Positions 26,550 to 36,122 are shown, counted from the first letter of the stretch. The stretch is 64,000 bases of DNA from Roseburia intestinalis L1-82 (GCF_900537995.1 NZ_LR027880.1:1682001-1746000), one strand, 5' to 3'. Notes: generated by a model not told the origin, from the letters alone. Numbers and translations: made by a program.

Positions 26550-27353
26550 TTACAGTTTGTCCGTGTTTTTATGGCAGGATGATGGTCTGTCATCTGTTTT
26601 AGGGGCTGCCTGATGATTGATCATGCTGGCAAGGTAACCTGCACCAAAACCGTTGTCGATGTTTACGACGGAAACACCGCTGGCGCAGGAATTAAGCATC
26701 GATAAAAGTGCTGAGATACCACCAAAACTTGCGCCGTAACCAACGCTCGTCGGGACGCCGATGACAGGACAGTCGGTCAGGCCGCCGATGACGCTCGCAA
26801 GCGCGCCTTCCATCCCGGCGACTGCAATGATCGCATTTGCCTTTGATAAAAGTTCCATATTTGAGAGCAGACGGTGGAGCCCGGCAACGCCGACATCGTA
26901 GAGACGGATGACATGATTGCCGAGTACCTCTGCAGTCAGCGCAGCCTCCTCTGCAACCGGGATATCGCTTGTCCCTCCGGTGGCGACAACGATCGTGCCG
27001 TCAGCGGAATAATGCTCGGTGCGGTTTACGATGCCGATTTTTGACAGCTCATCGTAAAAAAGATCAAAACGTTCGGACAGGTACGCCGCGGATTCTGTCG
27101 AAAGTCTTGTGATCAGGATATTTTCTTTGCAGTGGGAGAGCAGGCTGTTTATAATGCCCTCCATCTGTTCTTTTGTCTTAGATGCACCGTAGATCACCTC
27201 CGGCGCACCCTGTCTGACTTCACGGTGATGATCCACCTTGGCATATCCAAGATCCTCAAAAGGTGCCAGCTTTAACTGGTCATAAGCATCGGAAGCAGTA
27301 AGCTGCCCCGATTCTAACTGTTCTAATATATGTTTGATATGATCATTTTCCAT
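26550..27353 (-). CDS. larB: Nickel-pincer cofactor biosynthesis protein LarB
   Basis: 267 aa from the ATG at 27353, with GAGGA upstream; the in-frame ATG at 27365 lies 5' of that ribosome site. The AIR-carboxylase (PurE)-like domain fills the C-terminal half: GTSDIPVAEEAALTAEVLGN, GVAGLHRLL, AVAGMEGALASVIGGL and GVPTSVGYGASFGG. LarB carboxylates nicotinic acid adenine dinucleotide and hydrolyses its phosphoanhydride, the first step of cofactor synthesis. larE and the racemase larA are not in the window. The leader region contains several hairpins (27372-27505). Confidence 0.93.
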   Translation of the reverse strand: MENDHIKHILEQLESGQLTASDAYDQLKLAPFEDLGYAKVDHHREVRQGAPEVIYGASKTKEQMEGIINSLLSHCKENILITRLSTESAAYLSERFDLFYDELSKIGIVNRTEHYSADGTIVVATGGTSDIPVAEEAALTAEVLGNHVIRLYDVGVAGLHRLLSNMELLSKANAIIAVAGMEGALASVIGGLTDCPVIGVPTSVGYGASFGGISALLSMLNSCASGVSVVNIDNGFGAGYLASMINHQAAPKTDDRPSSCHKNTDKL

Positions 27354-27365
27354 AGTAATCCTCAT

Positions 27366-27530
27366 TTCTGAGCAACTTGTTGCGAAGAGGCGACGAGAAT
27401 CTCAAATTCTCGTCTGTCATGTTTTTTATGCCTTGTCATAGAAGCTATTTGTTTTTGCTCAGAAACAAATAGCCGTGCGAAAAATAAGCTATCGAGCTTA
27501 TTTTTCACACTAATTTCTCCTTCATTGCAA
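27366..27530 (-). repeat. Multi-hairpin leader of larB
   Basis: Four perfect small palindromes follow one another: GCAAC-TT-GTTGC (27372-27383), GACGAGAAT/ATTCTCGTC (27392-27414), GCTATTTGTTT/AAACAAATAGC (27444-27473) and AAAAATAAGCT/AGCTTATTTTT (27480-27505). On the minus strand the block lies between an orphan ribosome site (AAGGAGAAATTAGTG followed by a stop) and the real one. It looks inserted and may be a dispersed repeat. Confidence 0.55.
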
Positions 27531-27540
27531 TTCACTGCCT

Positions 27541-27569
27541 ATTATACTCACATCCCACCTTATTTGCAA
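27541..27569 (-). promoter_or_regulatory. Promoter of larBC
   Basis: On the minus strand TTGCAA (27564-27569), 17-base spacer, TATAAT (27541-27546). Confidence 0.65.
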
Positions 27570-27619
27570 AAATAAAATGCACACGATTCTCTGGGTTTTG
27601 GAAGAAATAGATAAAAAAT

Positions 27620-27706
27620 GGAAACTATTTTTGGTAAATTAGTTTCTTGCGGGTACGAAAACAAGATGATACAATATAGGAAACTCAAATAACAAAAATA
27701 GTTTCC
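27620..27706 (+). promoter_or_regulatory. TetR-gene promoter framed by nested inverted repeats
   Basis: Promoter TTGCGG (27647-27652), 17 bases, TACAAT (27670-27675). Outside it, GGAAACTATTTTTG (27620-27633) is matched by its exact complement CAAAAATAGTTTCC (27693-27706). Inside, AGTTTC (27641-27646) is matched by GAAACT (27680-27685). The four half-sites around one promoter suggest an autoregulatory TetR operator. Confidence 0.65.
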
Positions 27707-27731
27707 ATGTAATAAAGAAGAAACGGAGAAC

Positions 27732-28301
27732 ATGATGGAATTAAGGGAGAGTATTTTAGAGGGAACCTTAAAGGCATTTAACCAGAAAGGGTTAAAATTT
27801 ACCATGGATGATCTGGCTGGAATCCTTGGCATGAGTAAGAAAACGATTTATACCGTGTTCCGTGATAAGGAATCACTTTTCTTAGCGATGGTAGATTATC
27901 TGTTCGATTCAATCAAAGAGAGCGAAAGACAGGTGTTAGAGAATGAAAAATTATCCACACTTGAAAAAATCCGGGCGGTTTTAGGTGTTTTGCCGGAGAG
28001 TTACCGGGAAGTTGATTTCAGACAGCTCTATCTGTTGCGGGAAAAGTATCCGAACATCTACAAACATGTGGAGGAACGGTTAGAAACCGGCTGGGAGACA
28101 ACGATTTCCTTATTAGAGCAGGGAATGAAAGAGGGCGTGATCCGGCCGGTTAAGATCCCAATCGTAAAAATGATGCTGGAGGCGGCATTAGAGCAATTTT
28201 TCCAGAGAGATATCCTGATCTCTAACGGGATATCCTATCAGGATGGTCTGGATGAAGTAGTCACGATCTTAGTGCAGGGAATCGTTGCGGAAGGGAAGTG
28301 A
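27732..28301 (+). CDS. TetR/AcrR-family transcriptional regulator
   Basis: 189 aa. The N-terminal TetR helix-turn-helix has ILEGTLKAFNQKGLKFTMDD and LAGILGMSKKTIYTVFRDKE, followed by a helical ligand domain of about 140 residues. It overlaps the GH2 gene, so it probably represses its own operon of galactoside genes; the nested inverted repeats upstream (27620-27706) are the likely operators. Use of TetR rather than LacI/AraC for such a locus is less usual. Confidence 0.92.
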   Translation: MMELRESILEGTLKAFNQKGLKFTMDDLAGILGMSKKTIYTVFRDKESLFLAMVDYLFDSIKESERQVLENEKLSTLEKIRAVLGVLPESYREVDFRQLYLLREKYPNIYKHVEERLETGWETTISLLEQGMKEGVIRPVKIPIVKMMLEAALEQFFQRDILISNGISYQDGLDEVVTILVQGIVAEGK

Positions 28302-28303
28302 GG

Positions 28304-30727
28304 ATGATGCAAAAACGCATTTACTGGAATGACGGGTGGAAATTTAAGGAAACATACGAAAATCAAATGAGAGAGACGGCTTATCAGGATGACGCATGGG
28401 AGGATGTCAGACTGCCGCACACTTGCAAGGAGACACCGTTTCATTATTTTGATGAGAGCAGTTACCAGATGGTGTGCTGCTATAGAAAACATTTTTTTGC
28501 ACTGGAAGAATGGAAAGATCAGACCGTGATCGTGACGTTTGAAGGCATCGCGCATGAAGCACAGGTGTTTTTGAACGGGGAAAGGATCGGGGAGCATCAC
28601 TGTGGCTACACGGCATTTTCCATCGATATCAGCAAAAAACTGCGAATCGGGGCAGAAAATGTGCTTACAGTGCGGGTGGATAGCAGGGAGAACTTAAACA
28701 TCCCGCCGTTCGGGTATGTGATCGATTATATGACTTACGGCGGAATTTACCGGGAAGCCTATGTGGATCTGAAAAATGAGACTTATCTCGCGGATATATT
28801 TCTGCACAGCGAAATACCGAAAGGTCAAAAGCCAGACGCAAAGCTGATCTCTGAAATAGAAATTAAAAACAGTGGCAAAACCGATGAAAAAAAGGAATTT
28901 CTCATCCGGCAGAGTATCAGAGAGCGCGGCACAGAAAACTACAGACAGATCGGTGAGAGCCGGGTGGCATCAGATCGTAAGCTTTCTTTTCCGGTGCCGG
29001 ATATAAAACTCTGGGATCTGGAGAATCCGTTGCTCTATGAAGTCAAAACAGAACTTTTGCAAAATGGAAATGTGCTGGATGAAAATATTACGCTGTTTGG
29101 ATTCCGGACTGCAGTTTTTTTGCAGGACGGCTTCTATTTAAATGGCAAAAAAGTAAAGCTGCGAGGATTGAACCGCCATCAGAGTTATCCATATGTCGGC
29201 TATGCAATGCCGGAATCCATGCAGAAACGGGATGCAGATATTTTGAAAAATGAACTGGGCGTAAATGCGGTGAGGACGTCCCATTATCCGCAGAGCCGGC
29301 ATTTTGTGGAGCGGTGTGATGAACTGGGACTTTTGGTCTTTACGGAAATACCGGGCTGGCAGCACATCGGGGATGAAATCTGGAAAAAACAGGCGGTCGA
29401 AAACGTAAAAGACATGGTAGAGCAGTATCGGAATCATCCGTCTGTGATCCTGTGGGGTGTGCGGATCAACGAGTCCGGGGATGATGACGCATTTTACCGG
29501 GAAACAAACCGCGTGGCACATGAACTGGATCCAACAAGACAGACTGGGGGTGTCCGGGCACATAAAAAGAGCAGCCTTTTAGAGGATGTCTATACCTACA
29601 ATGATTTCAGCCACAATGGGACAAACCACGGATGTGAGAAAAAAAGTGCTGTTACGTCTGATAACAGCAAACCGTATCTCATCAGCGAATATAACGGACA
29701 TATGTATCCAACGAAAAGTTACGACTGGGAGGAACACCGTGTGTGGCATGCCATGCGACATGTAAATGTATTAGATGCAGTTGCCGGGGAAGCGGATATT
29801 GCAGGAAGTTTTGGCTGGTGCATGTTTGACTACAATACACATAAGGATTTTGGCAGCGGCGACCGTATCTGTTATCACGGTGTGATGGACATGTTCCGAA
29901 ATCCGAAACTTGCGGCTGCGGTCTACATGTGTCAGCAGGAAAAGGAGCCGGTACTTGAAATCAGTTCGTCCATGGATATCGGGGAACATCCGGGCTGTAA
30001 CCGCGGAACGATCTGGATTTTTACCAATGCGGACAGTGTACGGATGTACAAAAATGACCGGTTTTTAAAGGAGTATACCGCATCAGATTCGCCGTATAAA
30101 AATCTTTCACACGGACCAATCGCAGTGGATGACTTTATCGGGGATGCCATTGAAAAAGAGGAAGATTTTAAACCGGAGCAGGCAAGGAAAGTGAAGTATA
30201 TCCTGAATGCGGCGGCGCGGTATGGACTTTCCGATCTTCCGAAAGGCGTGTATTTGGCGGCATTGAAGCTTATACTCATGTATCACATGAAGCCGACGGA
30301 TGCAGTGGCTTTGTACAACCGTTATATCGGTGACTGGGGAGGTACTTCGACAAGCTACCGGTTTGAGGCAGTAAAGAATGGAAAAGTGGTAAAAGTGGTC
30401 AGAAAAGAGCCGGTCACTTCCATGCATTTATCCGCGGAACCGGACCATCAAAACCTGACAGAACGAAATACTTATGAAGCTGCGGAAATCCGTATCCGTG
30501 CCCTGGATCAGAACGATAATATCGTAAGCTTTTACCAGGAACCGGTTGTACTGTCGACGGAGGGACCAATCGCCATCATTGGACCTGAAATCATTTCCCT
30601 GCAGGGAGGCATGGGCGGCACTTATGTCAGAACGACCGGGGAAGAAGGCGTCGGGATTTTAAAGATAAAAGCGGCACAGATGGAAGAGCAGAGAATACTG
30701 TTTGAAGTGAAAAATGACAGAAAATAA
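28304..30727 (+). CDS. Glycoside hydrolase family 2, beta-galactosidase-like
   Basis: 807 aa from the ATG at 28304 (AGGGAAG upstream); a GTG at 28298 is also in frame. An N-terminal jelly-roll sugar-binding domain (to about 170) and an Ig-like domain (about 175-270, ending LFGFRTAVF) precede the barrel. Acid/base E390 is in RINESGDD and nucleophile E462 in LISEYNGH. Extra C-terminal domains of about 250 residues follow. No signal peptide is present, so it is cytoplasmic. GH2 includes galactosidases, glucuronidases and mannosidases; beta-galactosidase is favoured by the neighbouring GH36 and GPH genes. Confidence 0.88.
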   Translation: MMQKRIYWNDGWKFKETYENQMRETAYQDDAWEDVRLPHTCKETPFHYFDESSYQMVCCYRKHFFALEEWKDQTVIVTFEGIAHEAQVFLNGERIGEHHCGYTAFSIDISKKLRIGAENVLTVRVDSRENLNIPPFGYVIDYMTYGGIYREAYVDLKNETYLADIFLHSEIPKGQKPDAKLISEIEIKNSGKTDEKKEFLIRQSIRERGTENYRQIGESRVASDRKLSFPVPDIKLWDLENPLLYEVKTELLQNGNVLDENITLFGFRTAVFLQDGFYLNGKKVKLRGLNRHQSYPYVGYAMPESMQKRDADILKNELGVNAVRTSHYPQSRHFVERCDELGLLVFTEIPGWQHIGDEIWKKQAVENVKDMVEQYRNHPSVILWGVRINESGDDDAFYRETNRVAHELDPTRQTGGVRAHKKSSLLEDVYTYNDFSHNGTNHGCEKKSAVTSDNSKPYLISEYNGHMYPTKSYDWEEHRVWHAMRHVNVLDAVAGEADIAGSFGWCMFDYNTHKDFGSGDRICYHGVMDMFRNPKLAAAVYMCQQEKEPVLEISSSMDIGEHPGCNRGTIWIFTNADSVRMYKNDRFLKEYTASDSPYKNLSHGPIAVDDFIGDAIEKEEDFKPEQARKVKYILNAAARYGLSDLPKGVYLAALKLILMYHMKPTDAVALYNRYIGDWGGTSTSYRFEAVKNGKVVKVVRKEPVTSMHLSAEPDHQNLTERNTYEAAEIRIRALDQNDNIVSFYQEPVVLSTEGPIAIIGPEIISLQGGMGGTYVRTTGEEGVGILKIKAAQMEEQRILFEVKNDRK

Positions 30728-30809
30728 ACGGTCACTGTGTTTTACAATGTGAAAAGAAATTTTGAAAAGAATTTTAATAAACACAAAATAAGGAAGGATG
30801 AAGTGTAAG

Positions 30810-32279
30810 ATGACAGAACGATCAAAACAGATTTTTGGAAACGACATTGCACCGGGTGCCTATAAAAAAGCAGTCCGGTCAAAGCAGAAATTTATCCGTA
30901 AATTCGGAGATGACAGCACAAAAATTTATCCGACCTCGATTCAGGCAAATCCGTATATCGGACCGGAGCTCGGTGTTTCAGATATCCGTGTAGGCGAAGA
31001 AGGCACAGCGGATTTTAATACGGAAAAAGGAATCATTGTCGGAAACATCCGTATGGGATTTGGTCATTACCGCATTTCCATGGCGATCGCTTCCGCAGCA
31101 CATGCGCTGGGGTATGAACCGTACTGGATGGATTTAAATTCCTACGGACAGACCACCTGTACCAAAGTGATCGGTGCGCAGAATGATCTTTACTCCATGG
31201 GTTCCCGTCTGTCACAGAAGAGCAGACTCTTTAACCGTCTGGTGTGGGAGCCGATGAACTATGAGGGATTTCGCAAACTGACCTACAATGCAGCAGATCA
31301 GAAAAATGCAGAATTGATGGCTCCGGTGTATGCGAATATCCCAAAGGATATCCCGGTCGTCGCAACGCATGTGTGGCCGGCGCAGGCTGCGCTTCACGCC
31401 GGAATGAAATATGTGGTCAATGCGATCCCGGACAACTGGCAGATGGCGCTTCATTTAGCGGAAGGCAGCATTCACACGGTGCAGACGCACTATGCATACC
31501 AGGGGTACCGCATTTTAAACGGAATGCAGGGGAATGATGTGTTGAATCCGATGCCGGAAGATGCTCTTTTTTATACCGGACATTATATCGACCATGAGCT
31601 TGTCAGCAATATCGAGACGGACTGCGCAGCGAGAAAACAGAGAAAAGAGGAGGGAAAACCGATGCGTTTTCTCCTGACGATCGGCGGTGCCGGTGCACAG
31701 AAAGAAATTTTTGCAGAGATCATCCGTTTTTTGCTGCCACAGATCAAAGAAAAGAAAGCGGCGCTTTATGTCAATGTCGGTGATTACCGCAATGTCTGGG
31801 AGGAACTTTTAAAGGAAATCCCGGAGATGGGACATTATGCGAAAGAACATTTTAACGACTGGGAGGATACGAAAAAATTTGCGGAGGATGCGCTTAACAA
31901 AGATGTCATCGGAATCCACGGCTTCTGGCATGAAAATATTTTTGAAGCGGTATACTGCACGAATCTTCTGATGCGAAGCTGCGATGTGCTCGTCACAAAG
32001 CCGAGTGAACTTTCATTTTATCCGGTGCCGAAACTATTTATCAGACGTGTTGGAGGACACGAGCAGTGGGGAGCAATCCATTCCGCGGAGATCGGTGATG
32101 GCACATTAGAGTGCAGGGATATCCCGCACACGCTTCAGATGATGAAACTGTTTCTGGAAGAAAAAACACTGCTCTGCGATATGTGCGACAACATTGTAAA
32201 AAATAAAGAAGCCGGAATCTACGACGGGGCGTATAAGGTCGTGGAACTTGCATTTTCGATGAAGCAGAAAAAATTTTAG
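30810..32279 (+). CDS. Unknown protein with glycosyltransferase (GT-B)-like features
   Basis: 489 aa from the ATG at 30810; an ATG at 30798 abuts the ribosome site. No family is named with confidence. Residues 70-105 carry VGNIRMGFGHYRISMAIASA, which resembles the GxGH helix of MurG and of diacylglycerol galactosyl/glucosyl-transferases. About residue 290 LLTIGGAGAQKEIFAEII looks like the start of the second Rossmann lobe, and a glycine-rich nucleotide-binding region follows near 380-420. It is soluble. It sits between the GH2 and GPH genes, so a sugar-related substrate is likely. It could equally be a phosphorylase-like or binding protein. Confidence 0.6.
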   Translation: MTERSKQIFGNDIAPGAYKKAVRSKQKFIRKFGDDSTKIYPTSIQANPYIGPELGVSDIRVGEEGTADFNTEKGIIVGNIRMGFGHYRISMAIASAAHALGYEPYWMDLNSYGQTTCTKVIGAQNDLYSMGSRLSQKSRLFNRLVWEPMNYEGFRKLTYNAADQKNAELMAPVYANIPKDIPVVATHVWPAQAALHAGMKYVVNAIPDNWQMALHLAEGSIHTVQTHYAYQGYRILNGMQGNDVLNPMPEDALFYTGHYIDHELVSNIETDCAARKQRKEEGKPMRFLLTIGGAGAQKEIFAEIIRFLLPQIKEKKAALYVNVGDYRNVWEELLKEIPEMGHYAKEHFNDWEDTKKFAEDALNKDVIGIHGFWHENIFEAVYCTNLLMRSCDVLVTKPSELSFYPVPKLFIRRVGGHEQWGAIHSAEIGDGTLECRDIPHTLQMMKLFLEEKTLLCDMCDNIVKNKEAGIYDGAYKVVELAFSMKQKKF

Positions 32280-32343
32280 GAAGGAAAAAAATCCTCTGCT
32301 CGCCAGAGGACTCGCATTTTCCTTCGGAAAACAAGGAGGATTT
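32278..32343 (+). repeat. Hairpin leader flanked by duplicated Shine-Dalgarno, copy 2
   Basis: AGGAAGGAAAAAAATC (32278-32293) and ACAAGGAGGATTT (32331-32343) flank CCTCTG-CTCGC-CAGAGG (32293-32309) and TTTTCC-TTC-GGAAAA (32317-32331). The second hairpin and the CTCGCATTTTCCTTCGGAAA core are shared with copy 1 at 2134-2199. Confidence 0.7.
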
Positions 32344-33717
32344 ATGAAATTAACAGGAAAAGAGAAAGTCTCATACGGACTTGGGGCGGTCGGAAAAGAT
32401 ATGGTTTATATGTTTTCGGCAAGTTATGTTTTATATTATTATCAGGATATTTTAGGAGTCAGCGCGATCGCAATGGGAATCATTCTGATGGCGGCGCGTG
32501 TGTTTGATGCATTTAACGATCCGATCATGGGTGTGGTCGTTGCAAAGACGCGCACAAAATGGGGCAAATTCCGCCCGTGGCTGTTTATCGGGACACTGAC
32601 AAATGCAGTGATTTTGTATCTGATGTTTGCGGCACCGCCAAAACTCGACGGAAACGGACTGGTGGCATATGCGGCAGTGACTTACATTTTGTGGGGTGTT
32701 ACCTATACCATGATGGATATCCCATACTGGTCGATGATCCCGGCTTTTACGGAGGGCGGAAAAGAGAGAGAAGGACTTTCCACACTCGCGCGCTCCTGCG
32801 CCGGAGTCGGTTCTGCGATCGTGACGATCATCACAATGAAATGTGTCTATATGTTAGGGCAGGGAAATGAGCGAGTCGGTTTCAAATGGTTTGCGCTGGT
32901 GGTTGCAATTCTGTTTTTTGTATTTATTTTAATCACCTGTTTAAATATCAAAGAAAAATCTACCGTGGATGTGGAGGCACCTTCGGTTGGACAGATGTTC
33001 CGTTCCCTGTTACAGAACGATCAGGCGATGACGGTCGTTGTGACAATCGTTTTGATCAACTGCTCGATTTACATTACATCCAATCTCGTCATTTACTTTT
33101 TCAAGTATGACTTTGGCGGTGATAGCTGGTACAATGCCTATACCTTATTTAATACGTTTGGTGGAGCAATGCAGATTCTTGCCATGATGCTGTTTTTCCC
33201 GATCCTGCGCAAATTTCTGGGAACGATCCAGGTGTTTTATACCAGTTTTGTGATGGCGATTTTAGGATATGCGGTTCTTCTGATTTTAATGTTTGTCAAT
33301 ATGTCAAACCTGTATCTGCTGTTTGTTCCTGCATTTTTTATCTTTTCAGCAAATGGAATGTTATCCGTTCTCACAACGGTATTCCTTGCGAATACGGTCG
33401 ATTACGGAGAGTGGAAGAATCACAGAAGGGATGAGAGCGTGATCTTTTCCATGCAGACTTTCGTTGTAAAACTTGCTTCCGGTGTGGCTGCGCTTGTGGC
33501 ATCGATCTGCCTGACCGTCTGCAATTTAAGCCAGAATACGGACGGGGCAGCAGTTGCGGCAGCGGGAAGTTCGGTCGCAGGACTGCGCCTGACCATGACA
33601 GTATTCCCGATCGCAGGACTGCTTGTTGCGGTATTTTATTTCCGCAAAAAATATATTTTAAGTGAGCAGAAAGTGGAAGAAATCGCAAAAGAGATCAAGG
33701 AGATGAAAAAAGCATGA
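32344..33717 (+). CDS. GPH-family sugar:cation symporter (MelB-like)
   Basis: 457 aa with about 12 membrane helices. Family hallmarks are KVSYGLGAVGKDMVYMF at the N-terminus, AFNDPIMGVVVAKTRTKWGK in the helix 2-3 loop (the cation-site Asp and the K/R/W/G motif), and DIPYWSMIPAF. GPH carriers import galactosides, pentosides or glucuronides with Na+ or H+. It is joined to the alpha-galactosidase by a four-base overlap, so an alpha- or beta-galactoside is the likely cargo. Confidence 0.92.
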   Translation: MKLTGKEKVSYGLGAVGKDMVYMFSASYVLYYYQDILGVSAIAMGIILMAARVFDAFNDPIMGVVVAKTRTKWGKFRPWLFIGTLTNAVILYLMFAAPPKLDGNGLVAYAAVTYILWGVTYTMMDIPYWSMIPAFTEGGKEREGLSTLARSCAGVGSAIVTIITMKCVYMLGQGNERVGFKWFALVVAILFFVFILITCLNIKEKSTVDVEAPSVGQMFRSLLQNDQAMTVVVTIVLINCSIYITSNLVIYFFKYDFGGDSWYNAYTLFNTFGGAMQILAMMLFFPILRKFLGTIQVFYTSFVMAILGYAVLLILMFVNMSNLYLLFVPAFFIFSANGMLSVLTTVFLANTVDYGEWKNHRRDESVIFSMQTFVVKLASGVAALVASICLTVCNLSQNTDGAAVAAAGSSVAGLRLTMTVFPIAGLLVAVFYFRKKYILSEQKVEEIAKEIKEMKKA

Positions 33718-36122
33718 TCACAGTCGAAAACCAGTTATTTTCCCTGCATACCAGACATACTTCTTATCTGTTCCGTGTCATGGAAACCGGACATTTGGAG
33801 CACTTATATTATGGAAGAAAAATTCATCCAGCCATAGACGGATTGATGGAACAGCATGCATTTGCGCCGGGTAATACCAATATTTATGACAGTGAACATC
33901 TGCAGTTTTCCTTAGAGGACGCATGTCTTGAGATGTCCTCTTTCGGGAAAGGCGATATCAGGGAGCCTTTTGTGGAACTGACACTTTCCGATGGAAGCGA
34001 AACGTCTGATTTCCTGTTTGAAAAATTTGAACAGGGAACCGGAAAGGAAGAATTTGAGACACTTCCGGGATCGTATGATGAGTCCGGTGAGGTGGAGTGG
34101 CTTGGTGTGACACTGCGCGATAAAAACAGCGGAGTCATATTAGAACTCCATTATTATGTCTATGAGGACTGTGATGTGATCACAAGGAGCGCAAAACTCA
34201 TCAATGAGAGCGGGGATGTGGTAAAGTTAAACCGCCTGATGAGCCTGCAGCTTGATTTAGAACCGTCCGACTATGTGTTTACAACATTTCACGGGGCTTG
34301 GGCACGTGAAATGGGGCGCACGGACGTACGGCTGGTGCCGGGAAAATATGTAAACGCCTCTTACACGGGAACGTCGTCGAGCCGTGACAATCCGTTTGTG
34401 ATGCTTGGAAAAGAACATACCACGGAGGATGCGGGGGAATGTTTTGGATTTAATCTGATCTACAGCGGCAATCACTATGAGGCGGCGGAGGTCGGCAGTT
34501 TTGGAAAAGTAAGAATCGTATCCGGGATCAATCCGCAGTCGTTCTGTTTTACACTTGAGTCAGGGGAGAGTTTTGAGGCGCCGGAGGCGGTAATGACCTA
34601 CGCATCAGACGGATATAATGCCATGAGCCAGAATATGCACCGTTTTGTGCGGGAGCACATTGTGAGGGGAACCTGGAAGAAAAAGGAGCGCCCGGTGCTC
34701 TTAAACAGCTGGGAGGCAGCCTATTTTGACATTAATGAAAGAAAACTGCTCTCACTTGCAAAAGCGGGAAAAGAGGCGGGCATTGAGCTTTTCGTCATGG
34801 ATGACGGCTGGTTTGCAAAACGTGATAATGACACGAGATCGTTAGGAGACTGGCAGCCAAATCCAAAGAAACTGCCGGGCGGTTTAAAGGGGATTGCAGA
34901 TAAGATCAGGGCGATTGGCATGGATTTTGGAATCTGGGTGGAGCCTGAGATGGTCAATGTGGACAGTGATCTCTACCGCAGCCATCCGGACTGGGTGATC
35001 GAGATTCCGGGAAAGGCGCACTCGGAAGGGCGCAATCAGAGGATCCTTGATCTGACCAGAAAGGACGTGCAGGATCATATCATTGAGGAGATGGGCAGAG
35101 TATTTTCCTCCGCGGACATTTCCTATGTAAAATGGGATATGAACCGCACATTTTCGGATTATTTTTCACAGAGTATCCGTCCTGAAAGGCAGGGGGAGGT
35201 GGCACACCGGTATGTGATGGGACTTTACCGCTGCATGAGGGAGCTGACAAAGAGATTCCCGGACATCCTGTTTGAGGGCTGTGCTGCGGGTGGAAACCGT
35301 TTTGACCTTGGTATGCTCTGTTATTTCCCACAGATCTGGGCGAGCGATGATACAGATGCGCTCTGCCGTGCCGAGATCCAGACCGGGTACAGCTACGGCT
35401 ACCCGATGTCCGTGATAAGCGCACATGTCTCCGGCTGCCCAAATCATCAGACACTGCGCACGACACCGCTTGAAACACGTTTTGCGGTAGCGGCGTTTGG
35501 ACTGCTCGGATATGAGTGCAATTTCTGTGATCTGAAAAAAGAAGAGTCAGAAGCCATCAAAGCGCAGATCATTCTTTACAAAAAATGGCGCAGTGTGCTG
35601 CAACAGGGAATTTTTTACCGTGGCAGGAGTTTTACAGGGAACGGCAGAGGAAATGCGTTTGGAAAAAACAGTGTCCTCTGGAATGATGACAGCAATGTGA
35701 CGGAATGGACGTGCGTCTCGCCGGATCAGTCGAAGGCGGTCGGCTTCGTCATGCAAAAGCTTGTCGTGCCAAACACGCAGTTCGGGTACTATAAACCACA
35801 GGGACTCTGTGAGGAAAAGAAGTATCATTTTTATAACCGTTCTTTAAAATATAATGTCAAAGAGTTCGGGGATCTGGTTAACACCGTATCACCGATCCAT
35901 ATCAGACAGGACTCCATTGCGCACAATCTGGTTGCAAAGTTTGTGAAAATGGACGGGGAAAAGGAGAATATTACGGCATACGGGGATACCCTGATGTATG
36001 GCGGCGTGAAGTTGAAACAGGCATTTTCCGGCAATGGATATAATGAGAATGTGAGATATTTTCAGGATTTCGGGGCGCGGATGTATTTTATGGAAGAGGC
36101 TTTCGAAGATCATACTCTATGA
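33714..36122 (+). CDS. Alpha-galactosidase, glycoside hydrolase family 36
   Basis: 802 aa, slightly longer than the usual 720-740. An N-terminal beta-supersandwich (to about 330) leads into the barrel with FVMDDGWFAKRDND. Nucleophile D475 is in YVKWDMNR and acid/base D545 in WASDDTDAL; the 70-residue spacing equals that of Geobacillus AgaA. ISAHVSGCPNHQTLR is also typical. No signal peptide, so it cleaves imported raffinose- or melibiose-type sugars inside the cell. The 3' end runs into a MATE gene remnant, which may explain the extended C-terminus (AFSGNGYNENVRYFQDFGAR). Confidence 0.93.
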   Translation: MITVENQLFSLHTRHTSYLFRVMETGHLEHLYYGRKIHPAIDGLMEQHAFAPGNTNIYDSEHLQFSLEDACLEMSSFGKGDIREPFVELTLSDGSETSDFLFEKFEQGTGKEEFETLPGSYDESGEVEWLGVTLRDKNSGVILELHYYVYEDCDVITRSAKLINESGDVVKLNRLMSLQLDLEPSDYVFTTFHGAWAREMGRTDVRLVPGKYVNASYTGTSSSRDNPFVMLGKEHTTEDAGECFGFNLIYSGNHYEAAEVGSFGKVRIVSGINPQSFCFTLESGESFEAPEAVMTYASDGYNAMSQNMHRFVREHIVRGTWKKKERPVLLNSWEAAYFDINERKLLSLAKAGKEAGIELFVMDDGWFAKRDNDTRSLGDWQPNPKKLPGGLKGIADKIRAIGMDFGIWVEPEMVNVDSDLYRSHPDWVIEIPGKAHSEGRNQRILDLTRKDVQDHIIEEMGRVFSSADISYVKWDMNRTFSDYFSQSIRPERQGEVAHRYVMGLYRCMRELTKRFPDILFEGCAAGGNRFDLGMLCYFPQIWASDDTDALCRAEIQTGYSYGYPMSVISAHVSGCPNHQTLRTTPLETRFAVAAFGLLGYECNFCDLKKEESEAIKAQIILYKKWRSVLQQGIFYRGRSFTGNGRGNAFGKNSVLWNDDSNVTEWTCVSPDQSKAVGFVMQKLVVPNTQFGYYKPQGLCEEKKYHFYNRSLKYNVKEFGDLVNTVSPIHIRQDSIAHNLVAKFVKMDGEKENITAYGDTLMYGGVKLKQAFSGNGYNENVRYFQDFGARMYFMEEAFEDHTL

